Shown here: positions 8,702 through 17,250 of the stretch, piece after piece
Layout of the letters: each line of letters opens with the position of its first letter
Numbering within the stretch: position 1 is the first letter of the stretch
Source: Domibacillus sp. PGB-M46
GTDB lineage: Bacteria > Bacillota > Bacilli > Bacillales > Domibacillaceae
Assembly (NCBI RefSeq): GCF_022668875.1
Contig: NZ_JAKGCR010000018.1
Span: 19,737 to 83,736, forward strand
Reading direction: 5' to 3'
Length of the DNA: 64,000 nucleotides
Program-made: the position numbers and the translations under genes
Notes under the pieces: model-generated
What the model was told of the DNA's origin: nothing
Database searches by the model: none
What the model saw: the letters and a program-made list of their open reading frames with translations, nothing else

Positions 8702-8740
8702 AAAACCCTCTGTCTGATAACAGGACAGAGGGTTTTATTT
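8702..8740 (+). terminator. terminator of the GHL10 gene
   Basis: Perfect 13-bp stem AAAACCCTCTGTC (8702-8714) with its complement (8724-8736), ending in T residues. Confidence 0.85.
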
Positions 8741-8764
8741 ATGTCTGTTCTCTTACTGTCGCGC

Positions 8765-8943
8765 TTAAGCCATGGAATAAGCTTTTTCAAGATCGGGTTT
8801 TTTAGGTCTTCTTCGCCTGATTCGGGCTTTCTCTTTGAAAATTAGCTTTTTTGTTTCGTTCCGTCCGCCAAAATGATTGGCAAACGTTTCAGAGCAAGGA
8901 AGCTCCTATTCTTTCGCATAGTCTCCCTTTTGTTTTTGTTGCG
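8765..8943 (-). pseudogene. degraded open frame of unknown origin
   Basis: On the minus strand a frame stays open from about 8960 to a TAA at 8765 except for one TAG at 8906-8908. The text on both sides looks coding: QKGDYAKE, then ELPCSETFANHFGGRNETKK, then an arginine/lysine-rich stretch ending DLEKAYSMA. It has no start codon or SD and overlaps the end of the YitT gene. It may be the tail of a lost gene. Family not recognised. Confidence 0.25.
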
Positions 8944-9798
8944 CTACATACTTTGTTTTAATGCGGACTTTGGATAACTAAACCCTTCCCCAAACACATC
9001 CCGTACATCATGAATCACAACAAACGCTTTTGGATCAATGTGATGGACGATCTTTTTAAATTTAAACAGCTCCTGCTTATTAATGACAATATATAAGATT
9101 TCCCTGGATTCCTGCGTAAAGTGGCCTCGCGCCGGCAGAATCGTAACTCCTCTATCGAGTTCCTCATTAATTTGCCCCGCAATCTGAGGAGCCTTTTTCG
9201 AGATAACCGTGACCGCCTTTCGCATATTCAGCCCATCGATAATATAATCAATCACTTTTGTGCTGATATAAATAGACAGAATCGTGAACATCGTATTTTC
9301 AACGCCTATTACGAAATAGGATGAAAAGACAACGATGGAATCAAAAATAAGCAGGGCCGTGCTCATGCCCCAGCCGAAATACTGATTGGCAAACTTGGCC
9401 AGAATGGTCGATCCGCCTGTTGTGCCGCCTCCCCGCAGGACAAGGCCGATCCCTATTCCAATAAATACGCCGGCAAAAATGGTTCCTAAAATGCTTTCAT
9501 CAAAAACCATTTCTATCCCTGTAATCCAATGAAGAAAAAAGGACGTAAATAGAATCGAAAGAATCGTGTAAAAGGTGACTCTCCTTTCCAGTAACTTGTA
9601 TCCTGCAGCGAGAAGCACAGCATTAAATAAAAGAGTGGTGAGGCCGGGAGACCATTCAAAAAGATAATATAGGATCATAGAAATGCCGGTAATGCCGCCT
9701 TCCCCCAGCTCATTTGGAATAGCAAAAAAATTAACACCAGCTGCAAAAAAGAACGAACCTATTATAATAAGTGTTATTTCTATCAAATAATTTTTCAT
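8944..9798 (-). CDS. YitT family membrane protein
   Basis: A 284-aa membrane protein of the YitT (DUF161 plus DUF2179) family. About five to six hydrophobic helices fill residues 1-190, with family motifs FAIPNELGEGGITGI and LRGGGTTGGSTILAKF. The C-terminal soluble DUF2179 domain (about 195-280) contains RGVTILPARGHFT and the VIHDVRDVFGEGF ending. Start is ATG 9798, preceded by AGAGGT; a GTG 18 nt upstream is in frame. Function is unknown in the family. It appears monocistronic. Confidence 0.92.
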   Translation of the reverse strand: MKNYLIEITLIIIGSFFFAAGVNFFAIPNELGEGGITGISMILYYLFEWSPGLTTLLFNAVLLAAGYKLLERRVTFYTILSILFTSFFLHWITGIEMVFDESILGTIFAGVFIGIGIGLVLRGGGTTGGSTILAKFANQYFGWGMSTALLIFDSIVVFSSYFVIGVENTMFTILSIYISTKVIDYIIDGLNMRKAVTVISKKAPQIAGQINEELDRGVTILPARGHFTQESREILYIVINKQELFKFKKIVHHIDPKAFVVIHDVRDVFGEGFSYPKSALKQSM

Positions 9799-9918
9799 TG
9801 TCTCTACCTCTTTCACAGATTCATTAAATAAAGGAAACGAGCCGGCTTGTTTAACCTGTGAAAAAGTCTGTTTTCCCCTGTTAAAAGAACAGAAAAAATG
9901 AATCGTTTTTCTTTACAT

Positions 9919-10077
9919 TCAAACTGAAACGGCTGTTTTACTCTCTTGCATGTAGATGATTTCGGAAATGATTTTAGAGCCTTTATGGATTTCTTGATAC
10001 ATCTCCTCTGCTTCCTGTTTTGTTTCAAACTCATACATACAAATCTTGTTTGGCAGAAAAACTGTAATATTCCACAT
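9919..10077 (-). CDS. small conserved hypothetical protein
   Basis: A 52-aa protein starting MWNITVFLPNKICMYEF, a pattern I associate with short Bacillus proteins of unknown function (a beta-rich N-terminus followed by an EAEEMYQEIH helix). SD AAAGGGCG precedes the ATG. The frame is open upstream to a TTG at 10167 and the extra text also looks protein-like, so a longer form is possible. No function assigned. Confidence 0.55.
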   Translation of the reverse strand: MWNITVFLPNKICMYEFETKQEAEEMYQEIHKGSKIISEIIYMQESKTAVSV

Positions 10078-10397
10078 CTTAATCGCCCTTTCTTTGTAAG
10101 CGGATGAGCCGCCTTTCACTTTGTAGTCATTACTTGACCAGTGTTCTTCTTTCATTAACGGCTTCAAATTTTTATGGGGAACTTTTATCCCCTCCTCTTT
10201 TAGTGCTGGTCACCTCCATTAAAATGAATCATACCTTTTAGAATGCAATCTTCATGCCAACTGTACAGAAGGTATTTTTCTTGTACTAAGCTGCTTACTT
10301 CTTAAGTGCCTGGCGGGCTGCATCGCTTTGCTTTATCTATTATGAGGGACCACTCATCTTTCAGGTCAACCAGCATGCAAATATTTTTTATGACATC

Positions 10398-10421
10398 CGC
10401 CAAAAATACTGGCGTTTTTTT
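10398..10421 (+). terminator. hairpin with T tract upstream of the permease remnant
   Basis: CGCCA / TGGCG stem (5 bp) followed by seven T residues on the plus strand, about 85 bp before the permease SD. It could be a leader attenuator of the former permease gene or the end of an unseen small RNA. The stem is short. Confidence 0.35.
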
Positions 10422-10507
10422 CTTGAAAAATGAAAATATTTGTCCGGCATCAGAATTGCAGTATAAAAGGCGAGGAAACAATTTATTTAAAATAGGAGGA
10501 GAATACA

Positions 10508-10798
10508 TAAAGGAACATCATCAACAAAAGTTGAAACGAACCATGAGGACCAGGCACTTATTTATGATTTCACTCGGAGGGGTTATCGGCTCCGGCTTCG
10601 TCATGCATTTAACGATGGCCTGCCTTGGATAACTGTCAGTGACCATGCTGGTCCCGGTGTGCACAGGTCGGCTGGATGGGGGTTCCATTTATGCTGGCCT
10701 GCTATGCGATTTATCATCTGAAGATCAAGAAAAAACAGGCGATTGAAAAAGAACAGCAGGAGATTCATTTATCGGCTGATAGAAAGATGCTTCTTTAA
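10508..10798 (+). pseudogene. amino acid permease remnant (APC family), internally deleted
   Basis: An SD (AGGAGG) is followed by ATA where ATG is expected, then KEHHQQKLKRTMRTRHLF and MISLGGVIGSGF, the N-terminus of a LysP/RocE-type amino acid permease. The frame ends at TAA 10630-10632. About 50 bp later, in another register, GWMGVPFMLACYAIYHLK and a charged tail to TAA 10796-10798 match the end of such permeases. Roughly 400 codons, including nearly all transmembrane helices, are missing. Lost start codon plus internal deletion make it non-functional. Confidence 0.85.
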
Positions 10799-10829
10799 AC
10801 TACGATTTGTCCTTACAACTAAAAAGCAA

Positions 10830-10865
10830 AAAACACGGCAAGCTTGCTCTTGTCGTGTTTTTCTT
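10830..10865 (+). terminator. terminator after the permease remnant
   Basis: Stem AACACGGCAAG with CTTGTCGTGTT (one wobble) and a following T tract. It is probably the original terminator of the permease gene. Confidence 0.8.
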
Positions 10866-11000
10866 TAGAGATCTATTAAATAGCTCTACTTACAGCAAAC
10901 TGTTTTCGGTTGAAAGCAGGCTTTTGTTTGTTCCATTTCAATTATTCACTTGTTCACCATAGTGTATTAGCTTAAAACGTGCTTATAACATCAGCTTTTT

Positions 11001-11383
11001 TCAGATAGTGATCTCTATAAGGTTTCCTTCTGGATCTTTAGCGACCCTCTCATAGTAGCCGTCACCCGTAACACGTGGGTTCCAGCTGCTTCGTAGCCAG
11101 CACCCAGAAGCTGCTTCGTTTTTTGGTCTGCCTGTTCTTTGCTTCCTACTGAAAATGGCACATGAGCCCATCCAATTATATTTTCAGCCTGGAGCTGACC
11201 GACCCCTGTTTTCCGCATGATCTCGAGCCTTGCAGTACCCTTTCCAAAGGAAATAAAATAGCACTCAAATCCTTTAGCCTGATTCACGTACTTTTCGTTT
11301 GATATTCCGTCAAAATAATCAACTTAGAAAGCTTTCATTTTCTCTAAGTCTTTTACCCAGACTGCCACATGCTCAATCTTCAC
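11001..11383 (-). pseudogene. VOC (glyoxalase/bleomycin resistance) family protein, broken
   Basis: A complete VOC-fold gene can be read with two lesions. From GTG 11383 (SD GAGGTG) it runs MKIEHVAVWVKDLEKMKAF, then TAA (11324-11326) where a Tyr or similar codon is expected. It continues VDYFDGIS, YVNQAKGFECYFISFGKG and [11 protein letters not shown]. Near 11080 a one-base deletion shifts the frame; in the corrected frame it ends [19 protein letters not shown] and stops at TGA 11001. The total length, about 127 codons, is normal for the family. Both lesions look recent because the rest is intact. Confidence 0.85.
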
Positions 11384-11433
11384 TTTTTTCACCTCTTTCC
11401 TGATGCCTAATGAGTATAGCTGGATTCTCTCCA

Positions 11434-12063
11434 TTACTCGTATACTGGTGTCTGATCATGGACTTTTTCAACTTTTATAAAGTCAAACGCTGCCTCGTAT
11501 CCTTCTCCCTGAGGGCTGCAGGCATAAATGCCAGCCTGGACGTGAGTTGCTCCGGGTAAATGGGTCATTCTGATTTGAGTCCAGACATCACCATCCACTG
11601 AGTACTCAACGTAAAAGTTGTTTTCTTTTTTTGTGATTCGGAAGTAAAGAGAAAAGTCTTCATGGGAAAAGGCCTGACTGGACCAATCAGAATATCCTTG
11701 CTTCGTAACCACAGCCCCTAACTTACTCTTTCCGCCGGGTATAAACTCAATAGACGTTTTTACCCATGTATCTTTGGAGAATCTCACCATTAAGCCAGCC
11801 TGGTCATAGCGATTTTTGGGTTTTGAATGCACTTTCGTCGTTAACCGAAAGTCTTCGTTTACATCATAGTAGAGAAAATGCCCATTATCAGCTTCGAATC
11901 CATAATGCGTCTTCTGCCAAAAATCCGTTTGCTTGTCTGTTCTGATCATGAAAGTGGCACATTCGGAATCATGACTCCAATGCTGGGGAGGCGAAAACCA
12001 TTTAAGTCCTTTGTTTATGTCTTTGTGGTTAAATTCTTCTAACAATATCATTCGGCTGTCCAT
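11434..12063 (-). CDS. DUF1349 domain-containing protein
   Basis: A 209-aa cytosolic protein matching the DUF1349 / concanavalin-like family (LKWFSPPQHW near the N-terminus, RLTTKVHSKP, DQAGLMVR, WVKTSIEFIPGG, QAGIYACSPQGEGYEAAF). Fungal relatives affect enolase, and bacterial members may bind sugars. The start is ATG 12063 with SD AAAGGAG; an upstream in-frame ATG at 12156 overlaps the ROK gene and lacks an SD. It follows the ROK regulator in the same direction, 67 bp away, so the two are probably co-transcribed. Confidence 0.85.
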   Translation of the reverse strand: MDSRMILLEEFNHKDINKGLKWFSPPQHWSHDSECATFMIRTDKQTDFWQKTHYGFEADNGHFLYYDVNEDFRLTTKVHSKPKNRYDQAGLMVRFSKDTWVKTSIEFIPGGKSKLGAVVTKQGYSDWSSQAFSHEDFSLYFRITKKENNFYVEYSVDGDVWTQIRMTHLPGATHVQAGIYACSPQGEGYEAAFDFIKVEKVHDQTPVYE

Positions 12064-12130
12064 TATGTTTTCTCCTTTCCCATAAGGGCACTTTCTATTG
12101 AAGGTTTGATTTCTGTAAAAGAGTTTCTTA

Positions 12131-13159
12131 TTACATAGAAGACAGCCCTGTTTCATTGATGATTAAGTCCAGCCCCAGACTTTGTAATCCATATAGGTAA
12201 TCCTGTTTCAAGTCACTTACAATCAATTTCGGAAGATGCTCCGCTGGAACGTACTTTGCAGTCTGGGCCAAAATCTGTTCCATCAAAGCTTCATCAGCTT
12301 CTTCTTCGTAAAATATAATGGCATGAGGATTAAGGATTGAAACAAACGCGGCCGCCAGGCGGCTAATAGCATCTACCTGCTGACCGCTATAACCGGAAGA
12401 ACGATTTGTTCCCAATGCTTCCTGAAAGTTTCGGTGATCATACTGCGGTATAAAGGAAACTTCTCCGGAGAAAAATGTGCTTCCACGCACAATATTCCCA
12501 TTCACCAGAATGCCAGCCCCTGGGCCGTTTTGTCCGAAATACAAATAAATAAGTGATGAATTGATTTGCGTGGTTTTCTCCCGCTGGTAACCGAGGACCG
12601 CTGCGTTCATATCATTCTCAACCACAACAGGCATGGAAAAGTGCGTTTCATAATATTCTTTTAAGTCAACCTGCTGAAACTGTTCATAGCCCGGTATAAA
12701 AAAAATGCGGCCGTTCTCCACCGAGCCAGGCACGCCGATGGCCATCGCGCGTATTTTGGGATACTCGCGCATGATGTCTTCTATGCAGACGGTCAGCATC
12801 GGTAAACCTCCCGCTAAAACACTGCCTGCTTTTCCTTGTTTCTTGATCCCGCCGAGGCAATTGAAGACCGTGTAGTGGGTTTCTTCCCTCTCCAAAAAAA
12901 TGGCCAAACCAAGCCGGAATTCAGGATTGTATGCGTACCGTTTCGCTCTACGGCCGCCGCTCGAATCATCGAGGCCAAGCAGCTTCAGCTCTCCGTCTTT
13001 TTCCATCTGCGTGAGAAACTTGCTGATGGTCGGAAAACTAATGTTTAACTTTTCGCTGAGTTCTGCCTTGGTCGCTCCTCCCATCTCCAATAAGGCTTTA
13101 CGAATGCGATAAAGAATGACCTTTTTCATGGATTTTGGAGTGGCAAACATCTCGCTCAT
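12131..13159 (-). CDS. ROK family transcriptional regulator
   Basis: A 342-aa XylR/NagC-type repressor. It has an N-terminal winged helix (about residues 12-75, GGATKAELSEKLNISFPTIS) and a C-terminal ROK sugar-kinase-like domain (AIGVPGSVENG, VVENDMNAAVLGY, GAGILVNGNIVRGSTFFSGEV). The usual ROK zinc motif CxCGxxGC is not seen after the FSGEV segment, consistent with a regulator that does not phosphorylate sugar. Start ATG 13159 is preceded by GAGGTGAGG; a GTG 9 nt upstream is less well placed. Likely regulates itself and the downstream DUF1349 gene in response to a sugar. Confidence 0.9.
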   Translation of the reverse strand: MSEMFATPKSMKKVILYRIRKALLEMGGATKAELSEKLNISFPTISKFLTQMEKDGELKLLGLDDSSGGRRAKRYAYNPEFRLGLAIFLEREETHYTVFNCLGGIKKQGKAGSVLAGGLPMLTVCIEDIMREYPKIRAMAIGVPGSVENGRIFFIPGYEQFQQVDLKEYYETHFSMPVVVENDMNAAVLGYQREKTTQINSSLIYLYFGQNGPGAGILVNGNIVRGSTFFSGEVSFIPQYDHRNFQEALGTNRSSGYSGQQVDAISRLAAAFVSILNPHAIIFYEEEADEALMEQILAQTAKYVPAEHLPKLIVSDLKQDYLYGLQSLGLDLIINETGLSSM

Positions 13160-13278
13160 GATCCTCACCTCTCTTTTCCTTCTGCTTATTAAACTTCTTT
13201 AATAATTCTCGACCATACTGTATCACATCCTTTTTTTAAGCACAAATGATACTTTATGGCTGAGGTTTAAAGCATGTA

Positions 13279-13327
13279 AAATAAGGAAGAGGAAGGATAT
13301 TATTATCCTTCCTCTTCCTTATTTTTG
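13279..13327 (-). terminator. long perfect terminator hairpin
   Basis: A 21-bp perfect stem (13279-13299 with 13304-13324, purine-rich left arm) with a TTAT loop, flanked by A and T runs on both sides. It includes the stop codon of the LysE gene. Because nothing on the plus strand ends here, its main role is the minus strand. Confidence 0.85.
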
Positions 13328-13942
13328 ACTGAAGGCTATTTTCACACCGATGAAAGTAAAAATAGATCCTTGGATGATATTCATTTTTCTTGACATGGAG
13401 GGGCTTTTACGAAGGAATTCTCCGATTTTACCGGCAAACACACTGATAAGTGTAAATAGAATTAAGGCCTGGATCAGAAAAATAAAGCCATAAACGATCA
13501 TCTGCATAGTAACACTGCCGGCCGTATGCTCGATAAACTGGGGGAAAAGAGCAAGAAAAAAGAGAGAAACCTTTGGGTTTAACACATTCATAATAATGCC
13601 TCTTTTATAAAGCGCTTTGTAGCCTAAAGAATCATTCCCGCCGAGAGAAAAACCGGATCCTGAAGCGCGGAAAGATTTATAAGCCAAATACAGCAAGTAA
13701 GCAGCCCCTGCATACTTGACCAGGGCGAACGCAACGGAGGATTGATACACAAGAGCTGAAATGCCGACGGCAGCGGCTGTAATATGGACAAGCAGCCCGG
13801 TACAAAGCCCAAAAGCAGTAGCGATTCCTGCTTTTTTCCCTTTAACTATGCTTTGGGCCAAAACAAATAAATTATCCGGTCCAGGCATAAGCGTAAGCAG
13901 AATAGCGGTACTTAAAAAAGAAATAATAATTAGCAAAGACAC
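13319..13942 (-). CDS. LysE/RhtB family amino acid exporter
   Basis: A 207-aa membrane exporter with six predicted helices. The signature LMPGPDNLFVLAQSIVKGKKAGIATAFGLCTG (split here: LMPGPDNLF at about 18-26, KAGIATAFGL at about 37-46) and NVLNPKVSLFFLALFPQFI in helix 4 are typical of RhtB-type effluxers for homoserine, threonine or other amino acids. Start is GTG 13942 with SD AAAGGG. Monocistronic with its own terminator. The exported substrate is not decided. Confidence 0.92.
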   Translation of the reverse strand: MSLLIIISFLSTAILLTLMPGPDNLFVLAQSIVKGKKAGIATAFGLCTGLLVHITAAAVGISALVYQSSVAFALVKYAGAAYLLYLAYKSFRASGSGFSLGGNDSLGYKALYKRGIIMNVLNPKVSLFFLALFPQFIEHTAGSVTMQMIVYGFIFLIQALILFTLISVFAGKIGEFLRKSPSMSRKMNIIQGSIFTFIGVKIAFSQK

Positions 13943-14094
13943 TTTTCAAAACCCTTTCTTTTATTCAGTTTTCCCCTTTTATTCCGGCATAAGATTAGAA
14001 TAAGGCATGAATCCTCGGCCTGTTTTTACGAGAATCCTAAAAATTTCTATATGAAATGTTTATTCTCTTTTAGTATATATCCTAAGAACAAAAT

Positions 14095-14131
14095 GAAAAC
14101 AAGCCCGCCGGTGGAAAGCGGGCTTGTTTTC
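14095..14131 (-). terminator. terminator of the GAF-STAS gene
   Basis: Perfect 14-bp stem (14095-14108 with 14118-14131, core CAAGCCCGC). It overlaps the gene's TGA stop. Confidence 0.85.
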
Positions 14132-14978
14132 ACTTCAATTCGAAGCCAATTTTCTGCAGTGCTTTTTCCAAGTCTTTTTCAAACACCATTTCTTTTAGAT
14201 CTGCGTTCATTTGGACGGCCTTCATAGCTAAGTCAGGACGCAACCCGGTCACCGAGCATTCTACACCTACCAGCTTTAAAACTGTGGAGATTTTTAAAAG
14301 TGAGGCTACGACTGTATTATTTATATGCAAAATGCCCGACAAATCTACAATGAGGCGTTCGAGCCCTAATTTACGGCTTTCAAAAAGCGCTTTTTCAATA
14401 ATGCTTTCTGCACGCTGTTCATCGATGTCACCTACAACGGGCAAAATTGCAATCCCTTTTGCGACCTTTACCACCGGTGCCGATATGGTAAATAACTGCT
14501 TGTTCGTGTAATCAAGCTCTAATACGTACGATAAGAGAGCAGACATCGTCTCAAACATCTTAATTTGTTTTTCTGTAAATGTTTGAGTTCCTCTATCAAG
14601 GCCGCAAATCGTTCCGTAGTTTTTTCCGTCTTTATAATTAATCGGAATCGCAATAAACGCTCCACCGTCAAGTTTCTCTGTAACATCCATGTTTTTTGTG
14701 TCTTTATACTGTTTCAAGTCTGGAATGACAAGCACCTGTTCGCCATGCTCCACACTTAAGCTGCAATACGCTTCGGGGAATGGGCGTTCATCCCCTTCAT
14801 TCACAAGCTTTTCACTTTTGTTTAATACCTTTACCATGCGGTTCGTTTTGCCATCGTTTCGGGCAATAAATAACGTATTTACGTGGACGAATTCCGCCAT
14901 GATTTGAAGAACCCGGACCGCCGCTTCTTCAAAATCTTGAAAACGAATATCCAGGGCTGGATTTACTCTTTCTGTCAT
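14130..14978 (-). CDS. GAF-STAS domain protein, stressosome/RsbR-like
   Basis: A 282-aa protein with an N-terminal GAF sensor domain (about residues 10-155, from LDIRFQDFEEAA to MSALLSYVLEL) and a C-terminal STAS domain (about 165-282). GAF-STAS proteins act as sensor subunits feeding stressosomes or sigma-B-like partner switches. At the position where RsbR proteins carry the phosphorylated Thr or Ser (V-D-T context), this protein reads SGILHINNTV, so the key residue is Asn. It may not be phosphorylated there. Start ATG 14978 has SD GCGAGGA. Monocistronic; a STAS paralog lies divergently 650 bp away. Confidence 0.88.
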   Translation of the reverse strand: MTERVNPALDIRFQDFEEAAVRVLQIMAEFVHVNTLFIARNDGKTNRMVKVLNKSEKLVNEGDERPFPEAYCSLSVEHGEQVLVIPDLKQYKDTKNMDVTEKLDGGAFIAIPINYKDGKNYGTICGLDRGTQTFTEKQIKMFETMSALLSYVLELDYTNKQLFTISAPVVKVAKGIAILPVVGDIDEQRAESIIEKALFESRKLGLERLIVDLSGILHINNTVVASLLKISTVLKLVGVECSVTGLRPDLAMKAVQMNADLKEMVFEKDLEKALQKIGFELK

Positions 14979-15235
14979 TTCAATATCCTCGCTTCTATTA
15001 GCTAACATCTTTCTTATGTATATTACTACAAAAGCCAATCAATCAAAAAAAATGAATTTGCTTTTCAGGAATAAAAGTAAGAGGGGATGCTGAATACAGC
15101 ATGCTCAAACAAATATAGCATACCCTGTTTGAAACAATTTGAAACCTGTTGCAGCCTGCATTTTAAAGGAAACAAGGGCCAAACGGCTGTTGTTTCCTGA
15201 TTGATAGACACGCAGCCCGCTTATGTATGTGTATC

Positions 15236-15275
15236 TACAAAAAAAAAGCGGCTGCTAATTGCAGTCCGCTTTTAA
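15236..15275 (-). terminator. minus-strand terminator after a degraded frame
   Basis: AAAGCGGACTGC / GCAGCCGCTTT-type stem with nine T residues on the minus strand. It sits about 45 bp past the stop of the degraded frame at 15319 and is probably that gene's original terminator. Confidence 0.7.
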
Positions 15276-15318
15276 GAGATTTTGAATACGCCGCTTTTTT
15301 TATTAGTTTATGAATTTC

Positions 15319-15516
15319 TTATTCAATGTTTCGGGCACCTGCTCCTCTAGATTGCTTTTTAGCATTTATTTTCTGCTTCCAGCGTTCTAAATATCTTTCT
15401 TTATCTATTTCTAAAGACAATGCCGCGATTGACGATTTGAATACTTCACTTATACCAATGACCTTTCCTTCTTAGTAATACTGCTCATTATGCGGAGACC
15501 CCGCTTCTCCTAAATG
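15319..15516 (-). pseudogene. C-terminal remnant of an unrecognised gene
   Basis: Minus-strand text LGEAGSPHNEQYY, then an in-frame TAA (15472-15474), then EGKVIGISEVFKSSIAALSL and a basic tail ending RGAGARNIE before TAA 15319. The composition is protein-like, the frame is kept on both sides of the stop, and a terminator follows. No start codon or SD is present, and a plus-strand promoter region for the RsbR paralog starts nearby. It is likely the tail of a deleted gene. Family not identified. Confidence 0.4.
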
Positions 15517-15623
15517 GAAATTTTTTAAAAGAAAAGATGGTTTTTAAGAGAAGTTTTCTTTATTATTTGAATTACTTGTATATGTATTCAATAATTTCCA
15601 AAACAGAGAGGCAGGTTGCCAGT

Positions 15624-16454
15624 ATGTCATTTTTTAAAACAGCAGGACAGCTCTTGCAAAATAATAGTGCTGAGATAGCAGCAGAAATTAACAAAGTCTT
15701 AAAAAGTGAGTACCATTCATTACTTGATGAAGGCGGCCTTTCAAATGATACGATGACGCAGCGGCGGACACACTTAATTAAATTGATTGGAACAGCTGTT
15801 TTAAATCAGCATGATCCCGGTGTAGCAGATGAAATAGCGGATTGGACCAGGGAAACGGCTCTAGCAGCTGTTGAGCAAGGAATACAGGTAGAAGAGCTCA
15901 TCCGCTCCCTTCGCTCTTATAAAAAAATCATCTGGAACTACCTTGAAAATAAAATCGACATCGATCAAACAAAAGCTTCTATCGTGATCCAGGTACATTA
16001 CTTAATAGAGGATATTCTTGATCAAGTCCTTCTTGTTTATAATGCTGGCTATATCAATTTCTACGAACAGAGGATAGACTCTGCCAAAAAAGCCTTTAAC
16101 GAAGTTTCTTTTCCTGTAGTAGCTCTATCAGATCAAGTAGCGATTCTCCCTTTAATCGGCGAATTGGATGAAGAAAGAGCCGGCATTATATTAGAAAATG
16201 TACTGCCTAAATGCAAAGACTTAAAAATTGATGAGCTGATTTTAGACTTATCAGGAGTTCCTCGTATCGATACAATATCGGCTAATACGTTATTTCAGTT
16301 AAAAGACTCCCTTGCAATCATCGGTATTTCTTTGACCTTCACAGGCATAAAACCAGAACTGGCTGTACCTATGGTCAACTTGGGGATCCCCATTAACAAG
16401 CTTCATATAAAAGGCACCTTAAAAAATGCGATTGCTATGTCCAAAGTGCTATAA
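15624..16454 (+). CDS. RsbR-family stressosome protein (RsbRD N-domain plus STAS)
   Basis: A 276-aa cytosolic protein: an N-terminal all-helical RsbR-type domain (about residues 1-155; RTHLIKLIGTAVL, AALAAVEQGIQVEELIRSL-like text) and a C-terminal STAS domain (about 165-276). The STAS phospho-site region reads LSGVPRIDTISANTLF, with Thr in the RsbR position. Such proteins form stressosome cores that hold RsbT-type kinases until stress. Start is ATG 15624 (MSFFKTAG). GAGG lies 12 nt upstream, a somewhat long spacing. It is followed by a terminator and then a truncated STAS paralog. Confidence 0.88.
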   Translation: MSFFKTAGQLLQNNSAEIAAEINKVLKSEYHSLLDEGGLSNDTMTQRRTHLIKLIGTAVLNQHDPGVADEIADWTRETALAAVEQGIQVEELIRSLRSYKKIIWNYLENKIDIDQTKASIVIQVHYLIEDILDQVLLVYNAGYINFYEQRIDSAKKAFNEVSFPVVALSDQVAILPLIGELDEERAGIILENVLPKCKDLKIDELILDLSGVPRIDTISANTLFQLKDSLAIIGISLTFTGIKPELAVPMVNLGIPINKLHIKGTLKNAIAMSKVL

Positions 16455-16542
16455 GCATCAGCCTTTCTGCCGGCTGCAGCGCTTGCGGTAGGTAAACCAG
16501 AACATTACACAGAACCAACCTTCAGCGATTTGTCCGCCATTC

Positions 16543-16585
16543 TATAAGGCAAGCCGCACAAATGCGGGCTTGCCTTATACTGTTT
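16543..16585 (+). terminator. terminator of the RsbR paralog
   Basis: ATAAGGCAAGCCGCA / TGCGGGCTTGCCTTAT stem with one bulge, followed by a short T run. The remaining sequence to 16800 holds no gene I can support. Confidence 0.7.
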
Positions 16586-16810
16586 TCTCATCGAATAACT
16601 TAATGCCCTGGCAGCTTGCAAATGTCTATTCACTGCAGATTCTCTCTTCCACACTTCCTCCGGCTATAAAACAAAATCATAACCAATATTTTTAAAGCGC
16701 GGCTTGTCCTTTTTTTGATGCTCACTATGCTTTTTATAAGTGTCTGGTGAGAAATATCGCTTTTTCCCTAAACAAACCTTTAATTTGTATATAGGTATAC
16801 AAAATGACTG

Positions 16811-17059
16811 ATTTTAGATTTATCTGGAATTTCTCAGGTAGATACAATGGACACAGATAAACTGGTTAAGCTGAAACAGTCGCTCGGCCTGATTGGCATT
16901 AACGCGATCTTTAAGGGTATAAAACCCGGCCTTGTCCTGCCGAGGATTAATTTAGGAGTCCCTCTTGACCAGCTTAACGTAAAAGGAACGCTAAAAAATG
17001 CTATTTCCGCTTATAAATTAACGCACAGGAAAATGACCTACAATACGCCTAGCGGATAA
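16811..17059 (+). pseudogene. truncated STAS-domain paralog
   Basis: A TGA is followed directly by LILDLSGISQVDTMDTDKLV, then GIKPGLVLPRINLGVPLDQL and VKGTLKNAISAYKL, to TAA 17057-17059. This is the C-terminal two thirds of an RsbR-type STAS domain, closely similar to the gene at 15624 (GIKPELAVPMVNLG, IKGTLKNAI). The sensor domain and first STAS strand are missing and no SD precedes the internal ATG 16847. The phospho-site VDT is kept. It is most likely a decayed tandem duplicate; translation from 16847 would give only 70 aa. Confidence 0.75.
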
Positions 17060-17250
17060 GTAGTGCAAAAGACGAATTTTTACTTTTATTGGTTATTTAT
17101 GCAGGTGAATCCATCTCTATTGTTAAATAGATTAATATAGAGAGCTAAGCAGGGAATAAATTTTGTAAATTATTTACTAGGAAAGAGGGCTGTTTTTCGG
17201 ACTATTCCGTAAAGCTGTCAGTGACAAATACGGACAAAGGAGAGATATAT

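Noticed and set aside
10306..10507. N-terminal part of a 108-codon plus-strand frame
   Set aside because: Only the last 40 codons are permease-like; the first part is leader DNA with a terminator-like hairpin and no SD.
10306..10507. T-box or riboswitch upstream of the permease remnant
   Set aside because: No T-box consensus AGGGTGG-N-ACCGCG-like element is visible, only a short hairpin with T run.
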